From Diphasiastrum complanatum (taxonomy: Eukaryota > Streptophyta > Lycopodiopsida > Lycopodiales > Lycopodiaceae): DNA of 64,000 nucleotides. Below, piece by piece: positions 44,685 to 56,472 of the stretch (its first letter is position 1; every line of letters begins with the position of its first letter). The position numbers were made by a program, and so were the translations under genes. Under the pieces are notes generated by a model that saw only the letters and a list, made by a program, of their open reading frames with translations, searched no databases and was not told the origin of the DNA. The stretch spans positions 70,468,252 to 70,532,251 of the forward strand of contig CM055094.1 of assembly GCA_029204225.1 (NCBI GenBank), given 5' to 3'.

Positions 44685-45530
44685 GATAAACCATCTTTTG
44701 GACCCGATTCCATATTCATGTTTCTTCACTAACATTGAGACAATTTTTTTATTCAGGCACTATCCATAGCTGTTGGATGTTTTTCTTGGAACAATTCATG
44801 CGAACATTGAAGGGCTTTGTAAGACAAAGAGCAAGGCCTAAGGGTAGCATGGTGAAAAAATAGTTCAATTTCGTTCAGTACAAAAAATACAATGCATTGT
44901 GGACGCATGGACGACACTTTTGTACGGAGCACATTGACTAAAATAGAAAGACGTACGATTGTGGAGTCATGGCAATTTTTACCCAAAAGAGTCGAGGAAG
45001 CACGACGGACACCAATTTACTCTCTTCTCAACTTGATTATTGTGGAACAATCAATGACATCCTCAAAGTTGGATTTAGGCAATTCAGCTTTTTCATATTT
45101 GACATCAAATTGTTCAAAGTTATTTGCAATGGTCCCAATGCAACTGTCAGAAAAGATGAGAGTGGTTATTCTGCCATTGATTCCACCAAGCTTTGGACAC
45201 CAGATCAAAACGACACATTTCTTTTTTTGCAACAATGTGAGCATGTACATTTCTTCTGTGTCTTCAAGATGTCTATGTTCTTTTGTTTTCAATCAGTTGA
45301 TTTTCAGTGTACTGCAAAAAATGCATATTGTGTATAGTAATACGCAAGCAACTGTAACATAGCTATCTACGAATACTAACTGTGAGTCAATCTTTATGGT
45401 GACATCGATCAATTGCAGGTGGTCTTTCACCCTAATCCTTCAGATCCTAGATGGTGGTACGTGATTTAAGTAGCTCCTCAAAGTAAAAGAATTTTTGAAG
45501 ATAGAGATGTCGTGGAGGACATGGCGCTGT
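44685..45530 (+). mobile_element. CACTA-B: internally deleted CACTA transposase 3' region
   Basis: The first 26 bp (TTGATAAACCATCTTTTGGA...) match CACTA-A at 667-692. The sequence then jumps to the equivalent of about 1523, deleting around 830 bp including the YWEELL downstream exons. The rest closely matches 1523-2300: LERFMRTLKGFVRQ-type exon (with a near-identical frame at 44892-45362), DUF4216-like region (LDYCGTINDILKVGF, 44969-45337) and WWY motif. A stretch of roughly 35 bp near 45475-45510 is absent from CACTA-A. Confidence 0.82.
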
Positions 45531-45561
45531 CCCCTGGCACGTCCACGTCCACCATCCGCTT

Positions 45562-45563
<2 letters not shown>

Positions 45564-45602
<39 letters not shown>
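45564..45602. repeat. (TA)n microsatellite
   Basis: A pure TA dinucleotide run at the join between CACTA-B and the 5' region of CACTA-C. Confidence 0.95.
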
Positions 45603-45608
<6 letters not shown>

Positions 45609-46248
45609 TTATGTATTGCTGATCATTTCTAATTTTGTATTCCATCCATTGTCAATTGTGAAGGTGCATCAATGCAAATGGCGAGTTCACATTCATCATC
45701 CTCGGATGATGAGGCAAGACCATCACATATAGGATTAGAGGCCTGGTTACACCAGAGAATACCATGCCCATGTGCGTGATGTAAGTATGCACTGCAACGA
45801 GAGCAACGTACCATTATATCACACGTTCGCATGTATGGTCAGATTGAGAGGGAGTCTTAATTTGTGCATTGGTTCTTCGGTGAGTTCTACTTTGCAAACC
45901 TGTTTGTATTTTTTAATTTATATGCATCATTGAACGCTCATTTTTCATGTGTGTTGTCTGGCACCCTTTTTGATTGGAGGAATATTTTGTTATTCTTGTT
46001 TGTTGTTGCACTTTATTGTGTAGGATGATGACTCAAATGAGACACAACACACGAGGATGTGCCATTCATGGATGACATGATGGATGCATTCTTCACAAAT
46101 CCACCCAAGGCTACATTGACAAGGGAAGAAGAGATGAAGCGTGGCTTGGATTCCACTCCTTTGTATGAGGGTGCACAAATGTCAAAGTTTCGACCTTGTT
46201 TACTACTTTTGAACTTGCAAACTAAGTACGGTTGGTCAGATGCGAGCG
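45603..46248 (+). pseudogene. CACTA-C, N-terminal exons of a TNP2-like protein
   Basis: About 45680-45890 carries a degraded Transpos_assoc-like region: Pro-Cys-Pro-Cys-Ala, then CKYALQREQRTIISHVRMYG, in line with the PCPC.kC....HL...G pattern that precedes TNP2. 46059-46248 reads MDDMMDAFFTNPPKATLTRE, then STPLYEGAQMSKFRPCLLLL, and is cut at GAGCG by Gypsy-1. The exon resumes at 53824 (GAGTGTCACTGAG). Confidence 0.78.
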
Positions 46249-46668
46249 TGTTGGAGGGTTAACAAATCCCAAGGCAACCCAAACCCTAGTTAAAAAGTGA
46301 GAGGGATTTGGCACCCTCCGTGTGTAAGTCCAACCCGATTGTCACATAGTTATTTGATTAGTTAAAAGTCAATAAAAGGACTTTAGGCCTTTTTTGGGGG
46401 ACTTTTAATGTCGTAGGGCCTAAATGTCAAGTTAGTGAACAAAGTTGGGTTTCTCTCCAATTTCCATGGTTCCCACACTTTTTTAAGTTTGAATAATTAG
46501 GGAGGTAAAAATGGACCAATAGGATTTAGAGGCCCAGATCCTCCTCTCTACTATAAAAAGGGACAATTGCTCCTCATGTTCATTTCCTCAATTCATAAAT
46601 CAGATTTGTTCTCTTTAGAAATGGATTGATGAATGTCCTTGCTCTTCTTCTTTCCTTCTCCATGATCT
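46249..46668 (+). repeat. Gypsy-1 5' LTR (portion shared with the 3' LTR)
   Basis: Matches 53117 to about 53545 (AAGGCAACCCAAACCCTAGT, GTCAATAAAAGGACTTTAGG). TATA motif TATAAAA at 46552-46558, with CCAAT at 46516. After about 46668 it no longer matches the 3' LTR, so either this LTR or the 3' one was altered downstream. Confidence 0.85.
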
Positions 46669-47295
46669 CATATTGCCATATTTTAGCCAAAAAAGTCACT
46701 TTTTCGCAGAAATACTAGTATTACTCTTGATCCTCTGCCAAAACCTTTGCCGACTTTTCAGTGAATTCTATTTATAATAAAATACTATTTTTGAGTTTGG
46801 CGAAGATTCTTCTTGATCAGATCACAAAAAATCTTGATTTTTACCCTTGCCAAACTACAGTTTTTTTATGTCAAAAACCTTTGTCCGGTTTTTCATAGTT
46901 TTATCTATGTCAAATCTTTCATCTAAGAGGTCGACGAAGGTTATTTCCCAATAAATTGTTAGAAAATTTGTTCATAGAGTTTTTTTTTCCCAAAATAGCA
47001 TTGTTGAACCTTCGTCGAGAGAATCTTTGCCTAGTGAACCTTCGCCAATCCTATTTTTAGTTTCTGATTTTCCAGATCAAGTCTCTGTCAAAATTTGGAT
47101 CAAATCTGATATATTTTAATTTGGATTCTGAGAGATTTATCATTTTTGAGAAGTATCGATTGATCAAATTTTGAAATCTTTTTCATGATATAGAATCAAA
47201 TTTTCTGGAAAGAGGAATAGATCTAGTAGATCTGATTTGAGGTAGTTTTTTTATTGAAAAATCTAGATCCAATCTCATTGTCTCCTTGATCTAAG
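46669..47295 (+). other. Gypsy-1 5' interior of unclear origin
   Basis: T-rich DNA with repeated CCTTTGCC(G/A)A and CTTCGCC/CTTCGTC words (46745, 46885, 47010, 47045). No PBS of the TGGTATCAGAGC or TGGCGCC type and no coding domain were found. Confidence 0.5.
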
Positions 47296-49171
47296 ATGGC
47301 TGAATCCTGTGAAGCCTATAGCGAGATTTATCCTCAAGACAAACTTAAGTTGTTTCCTATGGCCTTAACAGGCGCAACACAAGATTGGTGCTATAATCAA
47401 GATGAAACTGAGCGTACAGATTGAGAGGCTATTAAACGAGCCCTTATCACACGGTTCAAACCGCAGAAGTTTATGGAAGTCCCTTTTCTACTTTTAAGTA
47501 AAATTAAAATGGGAAAGTGGGAAATGGTTCGAGATTTCATTGAACGGGTGAAACGCCTCAAAGCTGATTAACAAAAATGTCATGATTATGTGATTTTTGT
47601 CAGGTCTACCTAAACGGATCAGACGTGAGCTGAAATGCCATAATGAGTATGCACTCTTGCGACATGCTATGGATGATGCAATTCGGGAGGAGGATGAAGA
47701 TTCAGATGATGAGCCAAATATCAGTATGTTGTCTTATACAACATGGCAGACTACTACAACTTCCACCACTATTGCATCAATGAATGCCAACGCTACTGCA
47801 AAAATGATGCTCAATGAGTTCAAGAAACTTGGGAAGAACCAGCAAAAATAGATGGAAAAGTTGTAGTCACAATTTGATGAGAAGATCAAAGCATTGGAAA
47901 ATTTCCACGTACAAGCAAACAAGGAACCTGAGAAGTTTGTAAAGACTTTTCCTACCAAGGAAAATGTCTGGTGTTCTATTTGTACAGAAAATTACACAGT
48001 GAACGAGTGTCCTCAATTGAAAAAATGAATGGAAATCAGTGTTTGCCATTTGTGTAATTCACATGACCATGAGACTGATTTTTGTAACTTCAACCCTCGG
48101 ATAATTCAACAACAATATGTCCAAATGGGATATCGAGAACCACAATCTGGAGGAAATCCAGCAGCTAGACCTCGACAATCTGCTCTTGGATACTCGGAAC
48201 GTTTAGCTTTACCTGCCCCACCAAAGCACTCTACTCCTCCTACCAATTTGATGGAACCAGAACCATACATAAGTGTTGAGCAATGAAACTATGGTAATGA
48301 ACAAGAAGGTGGACCTTCAGGTGGATCTTCAGAACAATATGCTATTTATGATGCCGCTCAACAACAAGCATCTAGAAATTGGACCAGAGCACCACTTGGA
48401 TGCTTTGCATGTGGAGAAAATCACAGAGTTGTAGAATGTCCAAATAAAAGGTTATTTGTACCATTCTATCGTGACTATGGGTATGGGCATTGCTATAAAG
48501 AATGTCCAGCAAGACCGAAAGCACCACCAACTACAGCTCCTGTAAATTTGATAACAATCAAGCTAAGACCAATAGCTCAGATTAAATCAAGTGAACCCTT
48601 GATGGTGGTCACCAGAGCACAGAAGCAGAAAGAACCAGTAGCGGAGCTAGTACCTGCTGATTCTATACCATTGAATGGTACACCAACAACATCGGGAGTC
48701 TATCCATATCTTAATGCAGAAAAACGAAGATATCAGATTATGAGGCAGTGGATCACAAATCTGCAAGAAGGAGAGGAGCTTGAAGGTACTAAAGCAACAA
48801 TAGAAGTTCATTCTTCACCATTGCAGCCTCCAAGAAATTTACGTACGGATATGAATGATCAGTTACATCATCATAAAGAACCCTTCAAGATGACTGAATC
48901 GGAAGCACCGCAAACAGAACTGCTCATGGACATTTTGTCTAGCAAGATCAATATTTCATTGGGAGAGTTCCTGAAGTCGGTGCCAAAATCAAAAGAAGTC
49001 TTAGCGCAAAAGTTAGCTCAAGAAGAACCGGAAGTCCATCAGGAGCCACTTTTTTGTGCTGGATTTGAAGAATCTAATGAAGTACTCCATGTTGGAGCTG
49101 CTTGGGAAAGTGACAAAAGAATATCACTATGTCGATACAACATAGACAATTTCCTAAAGAAGCAACTATGA
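47296..49171 (+). pseudogene. Gypsy-1 gag remnant
   Basis: From ATG 47296: LKLFPMALTGATQDWCYNQ, then FKPQKFMEVPFLLLSKIKMG, the Retrotrans_gag core, with TGA and TAA interruptions and a shift into 47597-47851 (MSGLPKRIRRELKCHN). Zinc-finger-like segments follow: CSICTENYTVNEC; CHLCNSHDHETDFC (CX2CX4HX4C, 48029-48286); and CFACGENHRVVEC with one residue fewer before His. 48548-49171 is a hydrophilic linker. The usual N-terminal part of Gypsy gag is missing or unrecognisable. Confidence 0.85.
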
Positions 49172-50245
49172 TAGATGGCGCTTTGGGAGTTAACCTGATT
49201 TCTACAAAGCTATGTGCAAAATGGGGCCTTACAAAGATCAAGCTTGTTACTTTTGCTATTAAGCTAGCTGACCAAACGACAGTTTGTCCGCGAGGAATGG
49301 TTGAAGATATACCTCTCATAATTGTGGGAGTACAATTTGTCATTACTTTCGTGGTGATGGACTTACCAGAAGTGCCAAATGTCTATCGAGTTTTATTGGG
49401 ACGTCCATGGTTACTAGTTGCTCAAGTAGTTCATAACTGGGGTACCGAAAAAATCACTTTTGAAAATCATGAACGTGTAGTTAAAGTGGATCCTACAACT
49501 TAGACTATGAACGATTCGTCAACAACGGATCATACTTGTGATCGACCATAGAAGAATTTGGGAGTTCACTACGATTCTCAAATGGATATTGTCATTTGGA
49601 ATGAAGCTCTTGCAACGATTGATTGTACAACAGGATAAATGTGTCAACAAGGTAATCAATCATGTTTGAGCGAGATTTCCTTATTAGATTGAACTTTGGA
49701 TACACCAATCACGTGTCCACTAAATGTGTTGAATGTAGCCTGGATATCAATGGAAGCTATACCAGATCCAATTGAGGATGAACTCAAATTTGTAAGTCAT
49801 GCCTTGACATATGATGGCAATGATGAACTTATGGATGAGCAAATTCTAAATCATATGGATCCGACCAGATTTGGAGTGCGTAATATTCCTGATGAACCAA
49901 CAATAAAACTGGCCAAAGCAGCTATATTGAAGGAAGATAGGATCATAGGATCGATGACGAAGAAACAAGCTAAGCAACTTTATAATATGGTCCTAAAATT
50001 TTCCTTAAAAGATTGATTCAAACAAAGTGGCACCCTTACTAGATAAAGGCAAAGGAAAAGTCGAGGATGATTCTTCAAGTCAGAATTCTAGTAAGACATC
50101 ATCGTCTAGGAAGTCTTCGCCTTTGAAGAAGACTTTATTTTCTCAGAAGTCATCACCTCCATGATCAATTCCTGCTAAGAAGGCTAAGCGAAGATCCAAG
50201 ACAAATACTTTCGAAAAGGAACAAACAGATGTAGTCCAACATGAT
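49129..50245 (+). pseudogene. Gypsy-1 aspartic protease and linker
   Basis: 49129-49503 reads RQFPKEATMIDGALGVNLIS, with the retropepsin-like Asp followed by Gly-Ala, and ends near VYRVLLGRPWLLVAQVVHNW, the typical second half of the domain. It overlaps the gag frame in another phase. Two stops follow (TAG at 49501-49503 and 49549-49551), then a linker frame (49696-50016) ending in a serine-rich segment with another stop. The Gypsy-2 copy has DGASGVN, closer to the DG(G/S)SGVN seen in active relatives. Confidence 0.82.
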
Positions 50246-51900
50246 ATGCCGAAGCACTTTACACGTTATACACTGGATGATGTGGTTAGCATGTTACCTA
50301 AAGCACATCGTGAACTTGAAGAACACGTGCCAGAATCGAAAGAGGTTTATGATGGCCCAGCTAGGATGAAGCCAATGAATCTTGCCGAACCAAGAGAACC
50401 GAAAAAGGTTGTACAAGTTGGATCCCAACTTAATCTTGAACAATATCAAGCACTACGCATGTTACTTATTAAGTATCAGGATTGCTTTGCATGGACTTAT
50501 CAAGATCTGAAGGGTATTCCGTCATCAGTGATTGAAGATACCATACCTTTAGTACCCGATGCAATTCCAAAGGTTACAAAGTTCTATCGTTGTAATCCTA
50601 ATGTTGCAAATCTGATAGAGAAAGAACTTCGAAGATTGCTTGACACCGATTTCATTCATGAGATCGAGCATACCGAATGGATTTCACCGATTGTCATTGT
50701 TTCTAAGAATAATGGGAAATTGTGAATCTGTGTGATTCTCAAAACGTTGAACAAAGTGACGCGGAAGGATCACTTTCCGTCACCTTTTACTGTAAGCATT
50801 TTGGATTGCCTTGCTGGAGCAAAAGCTTATAGTTTCTTGGATGGATTTAATGGTTACAACCAGGTTAAGATTGCACTTGCAAATCGCCACAAAACTGCTT
50901 TTGCAACATAATGGGGCACCTATGCTTACAAAGTAATGCCGTTTGGACTCTGTAATGCACCAAGTTCATTTCAAAGAGTAATGCAATTTGCTTTAAAAAT
51001 TATCTGTAAAAATTTCTTGAAATTTACTTGGATGACCTGGGAGTACATAGTACAAATACAGACCACCTGGATCGATTGGAGAAAGTATTTGAAAGATGTC
51101 GCAAATATCAGATTTCTCTAAATTCAAAAAAATGTCAGTTATGGGTTTCCCATGGAGTTGTGCTTGGACATGTGATATCGAGACATGGTATTGGCACAGA
51201 TTATTCTAAGATCAAGGTTATTGTGGAATTGCCACCGCCAACAACAATTCGTGGAGTTGATGTGTTTATGGGTCATGTGAACTACTATCGAATTTTTATT
51301 ATTTTCTTTGCGGATTTAGCACGACCAATATACAAACTGACTATTGTTCCTATTTGAACGGTAGAGGTGTTAGAAGCCTTTGAAAAGTTAAAAAAAGCAT
51401 TAACTTCAGCACCAATATTGCGTTTACCAGAATGGACGATAGAATTTCATGCTCATACGGATGCCTCAAAATACACCATTGGATCAGTTTTGACACAGCC
51501 ATGTGATTATAAGAAGGATTATCCTATACGATTTGCAAGCATACAGCTTACAGATCCGGAGAAGAAGTATTCAACAATAGAACGTGAAGCATTAGCCATG
51601 ATTTTTTTTGTTCGAAAATTTCGTCACTACCTCATGGAAACGCACTTTGCATTTTATACGGATCATCAGCCGTTACTTTACTTGGTAAACAAGACGTGCA
51701 ATAGTGGATGTATTGCAAGATGGTTATTGTTATTGACTGAATTTGACTTTCAAATTGTGGTTCGAAAGGGGAAGCAGCATTATCTAGCCAATCACATTTT
51801 GCGAATCGAGTCCGCACCAGTTAATATTGAAGTGGATGATGAATTGCCAGATGATGCATTGCTCTATGTCGAAGCAGGACCTGAGTGGGCATCGGACTGA
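50246..51900 (+). pseudogene. Gypsy-1 reverse transcriptase and RNase H
   Basis: 50246-50725 covers the RT N-terminus (FIHEIEHTEWISPIVIV) and ends in TGA at KL*ICVI where Arg is expected. A further TAA breaks AT*WGTYAYK. Then MPFGLCNAPSSFQRVM, a frameshift, and the catalytic segment IYLDDLGVHS (about 51016-51048). 51028-51357 carries the thumb and connection. RNase H: AHTDASKYTIGSVLTQ (first Asp), STIEREALAMI (Glu), YTDHQPLLYL (Asp), 51367-51900. All catalytic motifs are present but spread over frames. Confidence 0.88.
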
Positions 51901-52990
51901 TGCTAGGACAACCGAATGACTCCTTGACAAAAGTACAAAAGAGACAATTGATTCATAAGGCTCAATCTTGTCAATTAATTGCAAGACAATTGTATCATAG
52001 TGGATCAGACAATATTTTACGAAAATGTGTTTTACCGCATGAAGTACCAGATTTAATCATGTTTTCACATGATGGCATGGCTGGAGGACACTTTTGTACA
52101 TATATTACTGTTTGCAAACTTTTACAATCAGGGTGTTGGTGGCCTATGCTTCATAAGGACACAAAAAATTTTATTTAGACATGTGATATTTGCCAGCGAG
52201 CACGATGGCCTACTCGACAAAATTATGAACCCTTGCATCCGGTTTTATCACAAGCACCGTTTGAAAAATGGGGACTGGATTATGTTTGTCCTATTCACCC
52301 TACCGCGCAAGGATCTCAGGCCCGATACATTATCGTAGCAACTGATTATATGACCAAATGGGTTGAAGCCAAAGCTGTCAAAGTTGCAGATGCGAAATCT
52401 ACGGCCAAGTTTTTGTATGAAAATATTATAATCAGATTTGGATGTCCGATTGAGATTGTCAGTGATCGGGGTACAGACTTTGTTAATCAAACAATAAAGT
52501 GTTTACTAGAAGATTTTTATTAAGTGCCAATGTCGAGAGAAAATAAATGGAAAGATTTGGGACTGGCTATGGACAAAATCACCATCATCCATCAGCCATA
52601 TAGCTTGGCAATCATCCATCAGCCATCATCCATCAGCCCTACAGCTTGGCAATCTTAGTGGACTTCCACCGAGCCTTACAAGCCTATCATAGAGAGTATG
52701 TCCACTCTCCAGGTCCAATGGTGCGACAATCGACAATGTTTGCTAAAGATCTAACTCTGTTGGCGTCAGTGGCAACCAGATGTGATGATTGTCTCCCTCC
52801 TCTAGCATTTGATCCAAATAAGCCGATGGCCTCAGAGCAAATCAAAGATCAGCTGTCGGCTGCTCGTTTATACTTTCGTGCAACAATGATGGGAGGCTCT
52901 TGGGAATCACGCTTCACATCATGGACAACCTCAAAGTGGATTACCGGAGCCCATCGTTGCTCTATCAAACAATTTGAATTTTAATACTGC
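51885..52990 (+). pseudogene. Gypsy-1 integrase
   Basis: Zinc domain: HDGMAGGHFCTYITVCKLL, then WWPMLHKDTKNFI, a stop, and TCDICQRA (51885-52205). Core: PFEKWGLDYVCPIHP (first Asp) and IEIVSDRGTDFVNQ (second Asp), 52233-52523. The segment that should carry the third catalytic Glu (usually near a QANGQ(V/A)E motif) is replaced after MSRENKWKDLG by sequence with repeated CATCCATCAGCC words. The region after it (52646-52984) is open in both Gypsy copies but I do not recognise it. Confidence 0.85.
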
Positions 52991-53104
52991 ACACCTCGAC
53001 TTTATGGAGAAGGTGTTGTACCATTTAATCAAGATTCGGCGTGAAGCCAATAAAAGTCCCCAATAACTGCATATTGCAAGTGTCGTGGGACCGCCACCAG
53101 TTCT

Positions 53105-53116
53105 GGTGGGGGATAC
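53105..53116 (+). other. Gypsy-1 polypurine tract
   Basis: GGTGGGGGATAC abuts the 3' LTR start (TGTTGGGGG). The same motif precedes the LTR of Gypsy-2. Confidence 0.8.
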
Positions 53117-53823
53117 TGTTGGGGGTTTTGCGGATCCCAAGGCAACCCAAACCCTAGTTAATAAGTGAGGGAGATTTGGCACCCTACGTGTGTAAGTCCA
53201 ACCCGATGATCACATAGTTATTTGATTAGTTAAAAGTCAATCAAAAGACTTTAGGCCATTTTTGTGGGACTTTTAATGTCGCGGGGCCTAAATGTCAAGT
53301 TAGTGAATAAAGTTGGGTTTCCCTCCAATTTTGATGGTTCCCACACTTTTTTAAATTTAAATAATTAGGGAGGTAGAAATGGACCAATAGGATTCAGAGG
53401 CCAGGGTCTTCCTCTCTACTATAAAAAGAGACCAACTCGAGTTGCTCCTCATGTTCATTTTCTCATTTCAATAAAGCGGATTGGTTCTCTTCAGAAATGG
53501 ATTGATGAATGTCCTTGCTCTTCTACTTTCGTTCTCCATCTCTCATGCTTTCTTTGGTTTTTGCTAATTGTTGGATCTGAATGTTATTATACTTTTTATA
53601 AGAGAGAAAGAGTAAGCTATCTTTGTTGTGGATGCGTAGTGTTAATGGATCATAGTGTTAATGGATGTTAGTGTCAGATTTGGATCCTCCATTCATGTTG
53701 AAATCTGAACTATACTATTGCTCTCATAGGAACGAACCTACACATGACAACTAACTTCGTCTCTTTAATGCTAGATTGACTAGATCTTGGATTTAGATTA
53801 GGCAAGGAATGAAACCCACTACA
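53117..53823 (+). repeat. Gypsy-1 3' LTR
   Basis: A 707-bp LTR, TGTTGG...CTACA. It contains a CTATAAAAAG TATA motif near 53418 and CAATAAAG near 53473, possibly a polyadenylation signal. Its 3' 280 bp have no counterpart in the present 5' LTR. Confidence 0.88.
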
Positions 53824-54863
53824 GAGTGTCACTGAGTTGTTTGGGTAAGCTTGCTTATTTCATGATGTGTGTTATAGACAAATTGCTCTAATCTCATTTT
53901 ATTTTTGATTCATGCAATGCAAGAAATTATATATAACTAATTACATAAATTTATATATTGTCGCAGTTTGCTCAGGAAAAGGTTGCCCCCAAAGTGTTAA
54001 CACCATGGCGGCATCTCGCGACAAGAAGCCCTTCTTATCCACAAAAAATACAAGACAAAAAATATGGACGTGTATATGGCTCCCTTGATAGATGAGTTAA
54101 AGATTCTATGACAAGGAGTTCAAGTGAGCGATATATCAAGACCATTGAGACAAAAGAGGTTTTGTGGTAAAGGGGATCTTGATGTGGATGATGCACGACT
54201 TTCCTGGCTATGGGGAATGTTTAGGTGAGCTTTCTTTGCTATTGGTTTGATTCATAGTATTATATTAAATTTTATGTGCATTCACAAATTTTCTTTCAAT
54301 TCGAACATTGGACTCACGATTAAGTTGGCTGTTTTGTCTCAATGTAGGGCTCCATACTAGTGGTTACAATGCGTGCCCCGTTTGTGGCGAGTATTTGCAA
54401 GCATGTTATTCAAAACGTCCGTGAAAGATGGTATATGAGGGCCACACTCAATATCTTCCACCCGATCACTCTAAGCGTGATGGGCTTGTTGGCCAACATT
54501 CTCATTCCATGAAGGTACATTATATATTTGGGCCAACTAATGGTACATGCCATTTATTTATTTTATGATTACTCTCTTTATGTTTCTTTGAACAATATTT
54601 AATCTGCATCAAATGTGTGTGTTTGTTTGTTAATATTGTAGGCAAGTGATCGGCTTCGGATTTGGATGTGCAATCAAGATCTAGGACGACCCTCTCCTGG
54701 CATGAAGAGGTTATCAATATTTCATTTACTCCCATACTGGGAAGAATTGTTGATAAACCATCTTTTGGACCTGATGCACATATTCAAAAATATCGAAAGC
54801 ACGATTTGGGAGCACGTAACTGGGTCGAAAGATAAAAAAGGCATACGAGATGACCTAAAATAA
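53824..54863 (+). pseudogene. CACTA-C, TNP2-like transposase exons downstream of Gypsy-1
   Basis: The exon interrupted at 46248 resumes (GAGTGTCACTGAGTTG) and reaches a donor at GG/GTAAGC. Following exons: 53967-54224 (FAQEKVAPKVLTPW, MAPLIDELK, MHDFPGYGECLG), 54348-54514 (GLHTSGYNACPVCGEYLQAC, a TGA, YEGHT.YLPPDHSKRD; donor AAG/GTACAT) and 54642-54863 (MKRLSIFHLLPYWEELLINH, then LDLMHIFKNIES, ending in TAA). Splice sites are better preserved than in CACTA-A. The later TNP2 exons are absent. Confidence 0.82.
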
Positions 54864-55770
54864 GTGGGAAAGATGGTCAATTTATCGTCATAAACGGTGG
54901 GGACTTCTCAACTTTCATAGTTCCTTCATTGATCAGTTGTCTTACACGTAACACAAGCCAACGTACTCATATGTTTCCTCATCATTGCTGGTCTAGAGAA
55001 AACCTATAACAAGCTTTCCTTTCCACAACAAAAACTTGTCAACTTATTAGGTCCAAAGTTTGCCAGTCTTCTCGTGTGAGTATGGCTAGGTCACCTTGAA
55101 TTTGCCCCCATTTTGATCAACTTTCAATCAAAATTTGCCCCAAGAGAGAGGTGTGTGTGACAATTCTCCTCCACTTATAAAATTAGCTGATCGGACTTAG
55201 AGTAGAGTTCTTCGGACAAAAAGCCTTTCCAACACTTTGCTTCCCATCTGCTAAGATTATGGCTCGATCCAACTTGTTGCGAATCTCTGAAGAGGATCCT
55301 AGTCTTTCCCCTTTGAGGAAAAGCCCAACTGATACTGGATATTACCATACTCAGTGAGTTTCAGTTCCGAAGGTGGCCGTCCCAAAATGAAGACCAAGTG
55401 CTCCATAGAGAATCTCCCCTGAAATTGTCATTTCCAACTTTGACTTCCTGCTTGCATCTGGTGGGCTTTGTCGCAAATGAAACTAACCCAAGAAACAGGC
55501 TAGCCATCCATCCTTTCCAAACATTGAGTCGTTTCGTTGCCGTTCATGTGCGAGTACTTGAACTACGAATCCGCCCCACAGATTCTGTAGTCCTCTTTGT
55601 TTGATGGTATCAGCCTTCAAAGGAAAGGTTCCTTCTCGAGCCATCAGCTCCTTGTATCACAAGCAATCATGCAAACCAGACAAAGCACGAGTACTAAGAC
55701 TCACCACGAATACATACAAGTAAGACACTCAAGCAGGTTTACTAACAAGTAAAAAAGACAAGGTCCCCCT
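54864..55770. other. Unassigned sequence
   Basis: A moderately GC-balanced stretch after CACTA-C. A plus-strand reading at about 55259-55350 (MARSNLLRISEEDPSLSPLR) is protein-like and could be a degraded gag start, but there is no recognisable motif downstream. No RNA genes. Confidence 0.35.
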
Positions 55771-56472
55771 TTGAGATGGTCCTGCCAGCGGACCTTTGCC
55801 TGGCCGTGCCCATACAAATCGATCACAGAATCAGCCCACATAGGACACCCCTCCAACTATTCGTGCTTTCCCCATTAAGCAACACATTGCCTCAGTCATG
55901 CCCCACCACTTTTTGGTCGATAGCCCTTATAGCTAAACGATCGGCAACTATCCTTGAATATACCACCCCCATGGACGCACTCGTGCTTTCACCGTTAGGC
56001 AGCACATTGCCTCAGTAACGCCCCACCAAATCTAGTCAATAGCCCTTATAACTAAACGATCGGCAGCATACCCTCCAATTGTGGATGCACCCGTGCTTTC
56101 ACCGTTAGGCAACACATTGCCTCAGTAACTCCCCCCATAAATTTGGCCGATAGCCCTTATAGCTAAACGGTGGCTATCGTGAATATGTCACCCCGCACCC
56201 CACAAGGCACAGATCATGCTTACACCAACCTGATCGCAACACATTGCCTCATCTGTCCTACATGAAGATGGCGCCAGGCCCGAACCTTGGAAACTGACCG
56301 TGCTTACACCTCAAGGGCAGCACCTTGACTCATCAAGCCCCTGTTCTGCCGACTACCCCGACCGTGGACGCACCCGTGCTTATACTGTGGGTAGCACTTT
56401 GCACAACAGTTGTCTTGATGAACCCCAAACAAGGGCCATTTCCGTGAGATTCGCATAGCTGACCGGCCAGTC

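Larger units (their letters stand above)
46249..53823 (+). mobile_element. Gypsy-1: Ty3/Gypsy retrotransposon inserted in CACTA-C
   Basis: A 7,575-bp element. The 5' end TGTTGGAGGG follows GAGCG (46244-46248). The 3' end ...CCCACTACA is followed by GAGTG (53824-53828), a one-mismatch target duplication, after which the CACTA exon continues. Domain order is gag, PR, RT, RNase H, INT, the Gypsy order. The coding region has numerous stops and at least two frameshifts. The 3' part of the 5' LTR and any PBS are not recognisable. Confidence 0.9.
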
